Source of the DNA: Acetobacteraceae bacterium
GTDB lineage: Bacteria > Pseudomonadota > Alphaproteobacteria > Acetobacterales > Acetobacteraceae
Length of the DNA stretch: 5,704 bases
Assembly: GCA_947462945.1 (NCBI GenBank)
Contig: CANHTE010000120.1
Coordinates: forward strand, 1 to 5,704
Reading direction: 5' to 3'
Positions 1 to 5,494 of this stretch are shown here, piece after piece; the first letter of the stretch is position 1, and each line of letters opens with the position of its first letter. The notes beneath the pieces were generated by a model. It worked only from the letters and a program-made list of their open reading frames with translations. It was not told the DNA's origin and searched no databases. Both the position numbers and the translations under genes were made by a program.

Positions 1-842
1 ACATCCGCGCCACCGTCTTCATCCAATGCGCGTCGCAATACGACATGGACGCGCCGCCCGAGCGCCGGCCCCTGGGCGAGACGCGCTTCATGACCCGCAT
101 CGCGGAGGCGGCGGCAGGGGCGCCGACCCGCGCTTGCGCCGGCATTGTCGGCCTGGTGGATTTGACGCTGGGAGATCGCGTGACGCCCCTCCTGGAGGAG
201 CATATGGCGCTGGCCGGCGGCCGGTTCCGCGGCGTGCGCAACCGCACGGCCTGGGATGCATCCCCTGTGATTCGCAGCAACCTCGAATCACCGCCGCCCG
301 GCCCGCTGCCCCTGCCCGCCTTCCGCGAGGGCGCCCGGCGCCTGGCCGCGTTGGGGCTGACGCTGGATATCTGGGCCTATCACCCGCAGCTGGCCCAGCT
401 GCTGGAGGTGGCGCGCGCCGTGCCTGAATTGACCATCGTGGTGGATCATTGCGGCGGGCCGCTCGGGCTTGGCCCTTATCGGCGTGAGGCGATTTTCGCC
501 GAATGGCGCGCCTCCATCATCGCGCTGGCGGGTTGCCCGAATGTGATGATGAAGCTGGGCGGATTGGCCATGGATGTGGGCGGGGACCAATTCCACCAGC
601 AGCCCATGCCGCCCGGCTCCGAAGCCCTTGCCGAGACGTGGCGCCCCATCATCGAGACCTGCATCGAGGCCTTCGGCGCGGAGCGTTGCATGTTCGAGAG
701 CAACTTCCCGGTGGATAAGGGCATGTGCAGCTATCCCGTCTTGTGGAACGCCTTCAAGCGCCTGGCGTCGGGCGCCAGCGAGAGCGAACGCAGCGCGCTG
801 TTTTACGGCACGGCGGCACGGGTTTACCGGCTCGATCCCTGA
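1..842 (+). CDS. Amidohydro_2-type metal-dependent hydrolase, 5' end missing
   Basis: This is a TIM-barrel amidohydrolase of the Amidohydro_2 family, which includes 2-pyrone-4,6-dicarboxylate lactonase and related lactonases; it is probably cytosolic. The frame is open to the left edge (first full codon at base 3). The residues before the first ATG (base 45), TVFIQCASQYDMDAPP, fit the family, so that ATG is internal. Relatives I know are about 330-340 residues, so some 60 N-terminal residues, including the His-x-His metal motif, lie outside. Visible landmarks are GIVGLVDLTLG, RFRGVRN, a conserved DHCGGP (His at 447-449) and the C-terminal RCMFESNFPVDK block at 684-719, ending in TAARVYRL. The position where many family members carry a metal-binding Asp (GSDWP) is Asn here (702-704), which appears to be a subfamily trait. 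The next gene converges on it with a 28-base gap. Family assignment is firm; the substrate is unknown. Confidence 0.9.
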   Translation, partial: IRATVFIQCASQYDMDAPPERRPLGETRFMTRIAEAAAGAPTRACAGIVGLVDLTLGDRVTPLLEEHMALAGGRFRGVRNRTAWDASPVIRSNLESPPPGPLPLPAFREGARRLAALGLTLDIWAYHPQLAQLLEVARAVPELTIVVDHCGGPLGLGPYRREAIFAEWRASIIALAGCPNVMMKLGGLAMDVGGDQFHQQPMPPGSEALAETWRPIIETCIEAFGAERCMFESNFPVDKGMCSYPVLWNAFKRLASGASESERSALFYGTAARVYRLDP

Positions 843-870
843 CGGTGTTGGAAACTGTCCGGCGGCGGTT

Positions 871-1581
871 CTACGCCGAGGGTTTGCCGCCTGATGCGAG
901 GCGCGCCGCAGCCGTCTCCACCGCGGCCGCACGGATCACGCGGCGCGCGGCACCGGCGCTGCGTGCGCGCGCCACGATTTCGGCCGGTGCCACGAAGGGC
1001 GTGCCGGCATTGAAGGGGGGCGCGGGATCGTATTCGATCTGCAGCTGGATGCCCATGGCGACCTCCTCGCCCGCAAGGTCCGCCACCACCTGCAAGGCCA
1101 TGTCGATGCCCGAGGTGACGCCGCCGGCGGTGTAGATTTTTCCATCCCTGGTCATGCGCGCATCGCTCACCTCGGCGCCGAAATGCGTCAGCAGGTCCCG
1201 CGCGGCCCAATGCCCGCCGGCGCGCTTGCCGGCCAACAGCCCGGCGGCGCCCAGCAGCAGGCTGCCGGTGCAAATGCCGAAGATGTGCGTGGCCCCTTCC
1301 CCCTGCCGGCGGACGAATTCCACCGTCTCCGCATCCAGGATCGCGTCATCCGTGCCGGGGCCGCCGGGGATGATCAGCAGGTCGAATTGCGGCGCCTCGG
1401 CAAAGGCGAGGGAGGGGGTAATGACCAGGCCACGGTCGGTCTTCACCGGATGGATGGTCTTGCCGACGATTTCGGTGCGCCAGCCGGGCAGGCGCGCAAT
1501 CACCTCATAGGGACCGGTGAGATCGAGCTGCGTCATCCCCGGAAAGAGCAGCAAGCCGGCGACCGGTTGGGTGGTGGACAT
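871..1581 (-). CDS. DJ-1/PfpI family protein, isonitrile hydratase (InhA)-like
   Basis: A 236-residue single-domain DJ-1/PfpI protein. It resembles Pseudomonas isonitrile hydratase InhA (about 228 residues), which hydrates isonitriles to N-substituted formamides. Visible motifs are LDLTGPYEV (Asp20, Glu26), IIPGGPGT at 70-77, the nucleophile elbow FGICTGSLLLGAAGLL with Cys104-Thr105, GGVTSGIDMAL, and the C-terminal QLQIEYDPAPPFNAGTP. From memory of InhA, Asp17, Cys101 and Thr102 are catalytic; they align with Asp20, Cys104 and Thr105 at a constant offset of 3. No C-terminal helix-turn-helix region is present, so it is not an AraC-type DJ-1 regulator. It has no signal peptide and should be cytosolic. 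The motif usually written RATTHW is RAGGHW here (residues 120-125). The ATG at 1581 is supported by AGGAGA seven bases upstream. It is transcribed away from the Bug gene. Enzyme class is likely; isonitrile as the true substrate is inference, since many InhA homologues are untested. Confidence 0.88.
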   Translation of the reverse strand: MSTTQPVAGLLLFPGMTQLDLTGPYEVIARLPGWRTEIVGKTIHPVKTDRGLVITPSLAFAEAPQFDLLIIPGGPGTDDAILDAETVEFVRRQGEGATHIFGICTGSLLLGAAGLLAGKRAGGHWAARDLLTHFGAEVSDARMTRDGKIYTAGGVTSGIDMALQVVADLAGEEVAMGIQLQIEYDPAPPFNAGTPFVAPAEIVARARSAGAARRVIRAAAVETAAARLASGGKPSA

Positions 1582-1586
1582 GGCGT

Positions 1587-1592
1587 TCTCCT
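1587..1592 (-). promoter_or_regulatory. Ribosome binding site of the InhA-like gene
   Basis: Read on the - strand this is AGGAGA, five bases of which match the anti-Shine-Dalgarno core. Five bases separate it from the ATG at 1581 (seven from the AGGAG core alone adding the trailing A and spacing). It supports that start codon. Confidence 0.7.
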
Positions 1593-1665
1593 GGTTCTTT
1601 CACTCAGCATGCCCCTTATCCTGCCCGGGCGGGAAGGGCGCCGCCCAAGCCATGGGCAAATGCGT

Positions 1666-1683
1666 GAAAGGGGCCGGCCTTTC
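1666..1683. repeat. 18-bp interrupted dyad, possible operator
   Basis: The arms GAAAGG (1666-1671) and CCTTTC (1678-1683) are exact reverse complements around a 6-base centre, GGCCGG. It lies 67 bases before the Bug start codon and 84 bases upstream of the InhA-like start, a plausible place for a regulator that senses the substrate and controls both directions. Short arms in GC-rich DNA can occur by chance, so this is a candidate only. Confidence 0.3.
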
Positions 1684-1700
1684 CCCGCAGTTTCCGCTTT

Positions 1701-1717
1701 CCCCGGCCGGTCCGGGG
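1701..1717. repeat. Short GC hairpin in the Bug leader
   Basis: CCCCGG (1701-1706) and CCGGGG (1712-1717) are exact reverse complements around the 5-base loop CCGGT. The hairpin ends 33 bases before the Bug start codon and no T-run follows, so it does not look like a terminator. It could structure the 5' leader if transcription starts upstream, or it may be chance in GC-rich DNA. Confidence 0.25.
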
Positions 1718-1739
1718 CGCGAAGCTCGTGGCGTTCAGC

Positions 1740-1744
1740 GGAGA
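1740..1744 (+). promoter_or_regulatory. Ribosome binding site of the Bug gene
   Basis: GGAGA lies six bases before the ATG at 1751. It decides the start: the same frame is open further left to an ATG at 1517, but that upstream part runs antisense through the InhA-like gene and would bury the signal peptide. Confidence 0.65.
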
Positions 1745-1750
1745 TCATCC

Positions 1751-2710
1751 ATGCACGCCACGCGCCGCGCCTTGCTCATCACCCCCCTCGCCGCGCCGGC
1801 CCTGGCGCAGGCGCCCTTTCCGGAACGGCCGATCCGCCTGGTCATCGGCTATCCGGCGGGTGGCGGCGTAGACACGGTGGGGCGGCCCATCATGCAGAAG
1901 CTTTCCGAGCGCCTGGGCCAGCCGGTGGTGGTGGAAAATCGCGGCGGGGCAAACGGCAACATCGCCATGGAATTCATGGCCCGTGCGGAGCCCGACGGCC
2001 ACATGCTGTTCATGGGTGATGCCGGCAATCTGGGCATCACCCATGCACTTTATCCCAGCCTGCCCTTTGACACGCAGCGGGATTTTGTGGGCGTGGCGCA
2101 ACTCACCGCCGGGCCTTCCGTGCTGGTGGTTTCGGCGGCGGTGCCGGCGCAGACCATGCAGGATTTCGTGGCGCTGCTGAAGGCGCGGCCGGATGCGCTG
2201 CATTTCGGCTCGGCGGGCATCGGCTCGGGCCCGCATCTGTTTTACGAATCCTGGCGGCGTGCGGCGGGCGTTTCCATGACGCATGTGCCCTATCGCGGCA
2301 CTGGCCCTGCGCTTCAAGGGCTGCTGGCGGGCGATGTGCAGCTCATGGTCGGCAATTACGGGGTGTTTCGTGGCGCGCATGAGGGCGGCCGCGTGCGGGT
2401 CCTGGCCATCTCCTCGCCGGAGCGGCATCCGGGCTTGCCGGAAATCCCCACGGTGCGTGAAACGGGGACGGATTGGGCGCTGATGGGCTTCAACGGCGTC
2501 ATCGCCCCCGCGCGCATTCCCCCCGCGCGGCGACAATTGCTGGAGGACGGGTTCCGGGCCGTGATGACCGCGCCCGAGATGGTGGCGCAGATGACCAATA
2601 TGGGCTCCGTCGCCGCCTTCACGCCCGGCGCCACGCTTGATGCGCAGATGCGCGAGCAGCGCGCCTTCTGGACGCGGCTGGTGCGTGAGGCCAACATCCA
2701 GGCGGAATAG
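1751..2710 (+). CDS. TctC/Bug-family periplasmic solute-binding protein
   Basis: A 319-residue extracytoplasmic binding protein of the tripartite tricarboxylate transporter type (Bug family), which captures small, often carboxylated or amidated, molecules in the periplasm. Residues 1-19 form a short signal peptide: Arg5-Arg6, a hydrophobic core, and ALA before Gln20 as a likely signal peptidase I site. Mature landmarks are RPIRLVIGYPAGGGVDTVGR (about 26-45), QPVVVENRGGANGNIA, PDGHMLFMG, the ALYPSLPFDTQRDF segment, the THVPYRGTGPALQGLLAGDV ligand-loop block and the LPEIPTVRETG motif near the C-terminal third. Length is normal for the family. The stop at 2708-2710 lies 9 bases before the next start, so it is almost certainly co-transcribed with the amidohydrolase, whose substrate it may bring in. 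No TctA/TctB membrane genes are in view. Family is certain; the ligand cannot be read from sequence. Confidence 0.95.
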   Translation: MHATRRALLITPLAAPALAQAPFPERPIRLVIGYPAGGGVDTVGRPIMQKLSERLGQPVVVENRGGANGNIAMEFMARAEPDGHMLFMGDAGNLGITHALYPSLPFDTQRDFVGVAQLTAGPSVLVVSAAVPAQTMQDFVALLKARPDALHFGSAGIGSGPHLFYESWRRAAGVSMTHVPYRGTGPALQGLLAGDVQLMVGNYGVFRGAHEGGRVRVLAISSPERHPGLPEIPTVRETGTDWALMGFNGVIAPARIPPARRQLLEDGFRAVMTAPEMVAQMTNMGSVAAFTPGATLDAQMREQRAFWTRLVREANIQAE

Positions 2711-2717
2711 GGGGGGG
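2709..2717 (+). promoter_or_regulatory. G-tract ribosome binding site of the AtzA-like gene
   Basis: The short junction contains AGGGGGGGG, with eight consecutive G (2710-2717) overlapping the last base of the Bug stop codon and ending two bases before ATG 2720. It can pair only partly with the anti-Shine-Dalgarno sequence, so translation may rely partly on coupling to the upstream gene. A second in-frame ATG at 2726 gives a slightly better spacing from the tract and is an alternative start. Confidence 0.45.
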
Positions 2718-2719
2718 CC

Positions 2720-4174
2720 ATGGCCATGCAGCTGATCACCAATGCCACCATCATCACCGGCGATGACGCGGGCACCATCCATCACGACGGCGCCATCGCC
2801 ATCCAGGGCAACCGCATCGCGGCCATCGGCCCCAGTGCCGAAATGGCGGCCCGCCACCCCGGCGCCGAAGTGCTGGATGCCACCGGCCGCGCCATCTTCC
2901 CCGGCTTCGCCAATATCCATACCCATCTGGTCATGACGCTGGCGCGGGGCGTCTTCGAGGACCTCTCCCCGCCGCATGAGCCGCCCTTCACCGGTGGCCT
3001 CTCACCCATCCCCCTGCCGCCACTGACGCCCTCGGAACAGGCCGTGATGTGCGAATTGGGCGCGCTGGAGGCGTTGCGCTCGGGCACCACGGCCGTGCTG
3101 GAAGATGCCTCGCAGATCGAGAACTACGCGGCGGCGATGGAGGCCACCGGCCTGCGCATGCTGCTGGCCGAGCGTGGCTGGGACCGTGTGGGAACCTCCA
3201 TCGGCGATCCGGCGGAATTCGTGCGGGACGCCAGGGTGGGCGAGGCGGGCCTGGCCCGCATCCGCGCCTTGCACGCGAAATGGAATGGCGCCGGGGAAGG
3301 GCGCATTCGCGTCGGCGTCTCGGCCTGGTCGCCCGACATGTGCTCGCCCGAATTGCTGCGCGCGCTGCGCGATTTGCAGCAGGAGCTGGACACGGTCTGC
3401 ACCATCCACCTCAACCAGATCTGGGGCGAAGTGGCTGCCGTTCAGGCGCATCACAACATGTTGCCCACCGAGTTCCTGGATTCCATCGGCTTCATCCATG
3501 ATCGGATGATCGGCGCGCATTGCCGCTGCATGGCGCCGCTGGAGGAGAAAATCCTCGGCCAGCGGGGCGCGCATGTGGCTTTCAACTCCGCCATCGCGGC
3601 CCGCCGTGGCCTCTCGCCGCGCGTGTGCGAAATGGCCGAAGCCGGCGCGAATATCGCCATGGGCAGCGACAACATGTCCGAAGACATGGTGGAGGTGATG
3701 CGCACCGGCCTCTTCATGGAGCGCGTCCGCCGCCGCGATGGCCGCAGCCCGACGCCGGAGGAAGCGCTGCGCTGGGCCACCCGCAATGGCTACAAGGCGA
3801 TGGGCGTGCCGGATGGCGGCTGGCTGGCCCCGGGCAATCTGGCGGACCTCATCATGATCCGCACGGATCGTGCCCATCTGGTGCCCTTCCTCCGCCCCGT
3901 TTCGGTCTTTGTGCATCAGGGCCAGGCGCATGACGTCGCTGATGTCATGGTGGATGGGCGCTGGTTGATGCGCGATGGCGTGGTGCTGAGCATGGATGAG
4001 GCGCGCATCATCCGCGAGGCGAATGAGGTCTCGGACCGCGCCTGGGCCAGGCTCTTTGCCGAGCGGCCGGATATCGAGGTGCCGGAGGGGTTTCGGCCGC
4101 TGCCGCCGGCAATGGCGGCGGGTGAGACGGCGGTTGCGATGCATCCGGTGGGGCCGGGGCGGATTGTGGGATGA
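2720..4174 (+). CDS. Amidohydrolase, AtzA/TrzN/SsnA-like (deaminase/chlorohydrolase group)
   Basis: A 484-residue cytosolic metal-dependent hydrolase of the amidohydrolase superfamily, in the group with atrazine chlorohydrolases, guanine-type deaminases and SsnA. An N-terminal composite-sandwich segment (LITNATIITGDD, then IAIQGNRIAAIG) leads to PGFANIHTHL with metal ligands His67 and His69. Further landmarks are LRSGTTAVLED (119-129), the third metal His230 in TIHLNQIWGEV, His267 in GAHCRCM, and metal Asp317 in MGSDN. The C-terminal sandwich is GNLADLIMI (about 372), then VADVMVDGRWLMRDG. Family members normally have HxxE with a catalytic Glu three residues after the third His; here it is Gln233, although the later Glu237 of the same motif is kept. 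Such enzymes hydrolyse C-N or C-Cl bonds on ring nitrogen compounds, but the Gln makes the reaction uncertain. It is the second gene of the Bug operon. ATG 2720 follows the Bug stop; ATG 2726 is possible. Confidence 0.9.
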   Translation: MAMQLITNATIITGDDAGTIHHDGAIAIQGNRIAAIGPSAEMAARHPGAEVLDATGRAIFPGFANIHTHLVMTLARGVFEDLSPPHEPPFTGGLSPIPLPPLTPSEQAVMCELGALEALRSGTTAVLEDASQIENYAAAMEATGLRMLLAERGWDRVGTSIGDPAEFVRDARVGEAGLARIRALHAKWNGAGEGRIRVGVSAWSPDMCSPELLRALRDLQQELDTVCTIHLNQIWGEVAAVQAHHNMLPTEFLDSIGFIHDRMIGAHCRCMAPLEEKILGQRGAHVAFNSAIAARRGLSPRVCEMAEAGANIAMGSDNMSEDMVEVMRTGLFMERVRRRDGRSPTPEEALRWATRNGYKAMGVPDGGWLAPGNLADLIMIRTDRAHLVPFLRPVSVFVHQGQAHDVADVMVDGRWLMRDGVVLSMDEARIIREANEVSDRAWARLFAERPDIEVPEGFRPLPPAMAAGETAVAMHPVGPGRIVG

Positions 4175-4184
4175 AGGAAAGCGA

Positions 4185-4221
4185 CTCCGGCGGCTGGGGC
4201 CAATGGCCCCAGCCGCCGGAG
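4185..4221. terminator. Bidirectional terminator hairpin between convergent genes
   Basis: A perfect 17-bp inverted repeat, 4185-4201 against 4205-4221, flanks the 3-base loop AAT. It fills most of the 57-base gap between the stops of the AtzA-like gene (+) and the aminotransferase (-), so the same stem would form in both transcripts. The downstream T-runs are weak (TTT at 4231-4233 on +; CTTTCCTT reading out on -), so release may not be purely intrinsic. The exact pairing over 17 bases is far beyond chance. Confidence 0.85.
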
Positions 4222-4231
4222 CCCGCTGCGT

Positions 4232-5437
4232 TTACCCCGCCAGGCTATCCATCGCCGCCTGCACGCCCCCCTTGGCATGCGGCACGCCGGCCAGGCCCAG
4301 CGCCATCTCAATGGCGCCCAGCGTGCCGAGGATCATCGGCTCGTTCAGATCGCCCAGATGCCCGATGCGAAACACCTTGCCGGAGAGCTTGGCCAGGCCC
4401 CCGCCGGTGGACACATTGAAGCGCTCCAGCGCGATCTTGCGCACGGGCTCGGCATCGAAGCCTTCGGGCATCAGCACGGCGGTCACGCTGTCGGACCAGC
4501 GCTCGGGATTCTGGCAGAAGAGTTGCGGGCCGTTATTGCCGGACCAATGCTGCACGCAGGCGCGCACGGCCTTCGCGAGGCGCGCATGCCGGGTGAAGAC
4601 CTGGTCGAGGCCCTCTTCCACCAACATCAGCCGCAGCGCTTCCTGCAAGCCATAGAACAGCGTCGTTGGCACGGTGCCGACGAAGCTCTTTTGCCGGCGC
4701 GTCAGCATCTCCGTCCAGTCGAAGTAATGGCGCGGATGGGTGCTGGCCCGGTGCGCCGCCATCGCTTTCTCGGAAGCGCCGGTGAAGCTGAATCCGGTGG
4801 GCAGCATCAGCCCCTTCTGGCTGCCGCCGACGCAGACATCCACGCCCCATTCATCCATGCGGAAATCATAGCAACCGAGGGAGGAGATGGTGTCGCTCAT
4901 CAGCAATGCGGGGTGCCCCGCGCGGTCCATCGCGGCGCGCACCTGGTCCAGCGGCATGCGCGTGCCGGCCGCCGTCTCATTGTGAACGCAGCAGACGGCC
5001 TTGATTTTGTGACCGGTATCGGCGGCCAGCGCGGCCTCGATTCCGGCGATTTCCACACCACGACGCCAATCGGCCGGCACCATCTGCACCTGAAAGCCGA
5101 GGGTGCCGCACATCTTCGCCCAGGAATCCGAAAAATGCCCCGTCTCCGGGATCAGCACGAGATCGCCGGGGGAAAGGGTATTGACCAGAGAGGCCTCCCA
5201 GGCGCCATGGCCCGAGGCGGTGTACATGAAGAGGTGATGCCTGGTTTTCAGCACCTTCTTCAGCCCTTCGAAGCAGGCATCATAGACGGCGAGGAAGGCC
5301 GGGTCGTTGAAGTCGATGCTGGCGCGCGCCGTGGCAGCCAGCACCGAATCCGGAATATTGGTGGGGCCCGGATTGGCGAAGAATAGGCGGCCGCGCGCCA
5401 TGGGGCGTGCGGGCTTCGGGCTGATCGAACCGTCCAT
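4232..5437 (-). CDS. Class V PLP aminotransferase, serine/alanine-glyoxylate type
   Basis: A 401-residue fold-type I, class V aminotransferase resembling methylotroph serine-glyoxylate aminotransferase (SgaA) and purine-catabolic PucG. Members transfer an amino group, typically from serine or alanine to glyoxylate, in the cytosol. Landmarks are FFANPGPTNIPDSV (19-32), TASGHGAWEASLVNTL (73-88), Trp106 where the PLP ring is stacked in relatives, VHNETAAGT (151-159), Asp182 in LLMSDTISSLG as the pyridine-nitrogen ligand, Lys208 in GGSQKGLMLPTG as the Schiff-base lysine, and Arg357 in FRIGHLGDLNEP as the likely substrate-carboxylate Arg. Length and all key residues look intact. The ATG at 5437 has AGGA 12 bases upstream, a long spacing; Met13 is an alternative without a visible site. 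It follows a Bug gene on the same strand by 57 bases, so the two are probably one operon. Substrate pair is inferred; an alanine- or aspartate-type donor is possible. Confidence 0.93.
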   Translation of the reverse strand: MDGSISPKPARPMARGRLFFANPGPTNIPDSVLAATARASIDFNDPAFLAVYDACFEGLKKVLKTRHHLFMYTASGHGAWEASLVNTLSPGDLVLIPETGHFSDSWAKMCGTLGFQVQMVPADWRRGVEIAGIEAALAADTGHKIKAVCCVHNETAAGTRMPLDQVRAAMDRAGHPALLMSDTISSLGCYDFRMDEWGVDVCVGGSQKGLMLPTGFSFTGASEKAMAAHRASTHPRHYFDWTEMLTRRQKSFVGTVPTTLFYGLQEALRLMLVEEGLDQVFTRHARLAKAVRACVQHWSGNNGPQLFCQNPERWSDSVTAVLMPEGFDAEPVRKIALERFNVSTGGGLAKLSGKVFRIGHLGDLNEPMILGTLGAIEMALGLAGVPHAKGGVQAAMDSLAG

Positions 5438-5449
5438 CGTGTCTGGCTT

Positions 5450-5453
5450 TCCT
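5450..5453 (-). promoter_or_regulatory. Weak ribosome binding site of the aminotransferase
   Basis: On the - strand AGGA (within CAGGAAAG) lies 12 bases before the ATG at 5437, longer than the usual spacing. It is the best site in the 57-base gap and favours this start over Met13. Confidence 0.4.
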
Positions 5454-5494
5454 GAGCGTCGTTGCCGGCAGTATCGGGCGGAACCGCGCCGGTA

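Larger units (their letters stand above)
1582..1750. promoter_or_regulatory. Divergent intergenic region with probable promoters
   Basis: The region separates the leftward InhA-like gene from the rightward Bug-hydrolase pair, so promoters for both units should lie here unless transcription reads in from outside. It holds an 18-bp interrupted dyad (1666-1683), a GC hairpin (1701-1717), the self-complementary octamers GCCCGGGC (1623-1630) and GGCCGGCC (1672-1679), and the two ribosome binding sites. I found no convincing sigma-70 -35/-10 pair on either strand. TTATCC at 1617-1622 is the only loosely -10-like string, and it lacks a good partner. No regulator gene is adjacent. Confidence 0.5.

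Noticed and set aside
45..47. ATG at 45 as the true start of the first hydrolase
   Set aside because: The frame is open to the window edge and the upstream residues fit the Amidohydro_2 family, so the gene begins outside the window.
861..891. GGCGGC/GCCGCC inverted repeat as a terminator between the first two genes
   Set aside because: The stem is only 6 bp with a 19-base loop, has no T-run and overlaps the end of the InhA-like coding sequence. It is expected by chance in GC-rich DNA.
871..1581. AraC-type DJ-1 transcription regulator
   Set aside because: At 236 residues it ends after the DJ-1 domain and has no C-terminal AraC helix-turn-helix domain.
1596..1622. Sigma-70 promoter TTCTTT ... 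TTATCC on the + strand
   Set aside because: The -35 match is poor and the spacing is about 15 bases, so it cannot be called.
1517..1750. N-terminal extension of the Bug protein to an ATG at 1517
   Set aside because: It overlaps the InhA-like gene in antisense and would put the signal peptide about 78 residues inside the protein. The ATG at 1751 has a ribosome binding site and a proper signal sequence.
1745..2977. 410-codon open frame on the - strand
   Set aside because: It lies antisense to the Bug gene and the hydrolase start. Its His/Arg/Gly-rich translation matches no family and is the typical complement of high-GC coding sequence.
3002..4144. 380-codon open frame on the - strand
   Set aside because: Antisense to the AtzA-like hydrolase, with no recognisable domain and no ribosome binding site considered convincing.
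4277..5386. 369-codon open frame on the + strand
   Set aside because: It is fully antisense to the aminotransferase, whose motifs (Lys208, Asp182, Arg357) are unmistakable. The + translation is a His/Gly/Arg-rich shadow.
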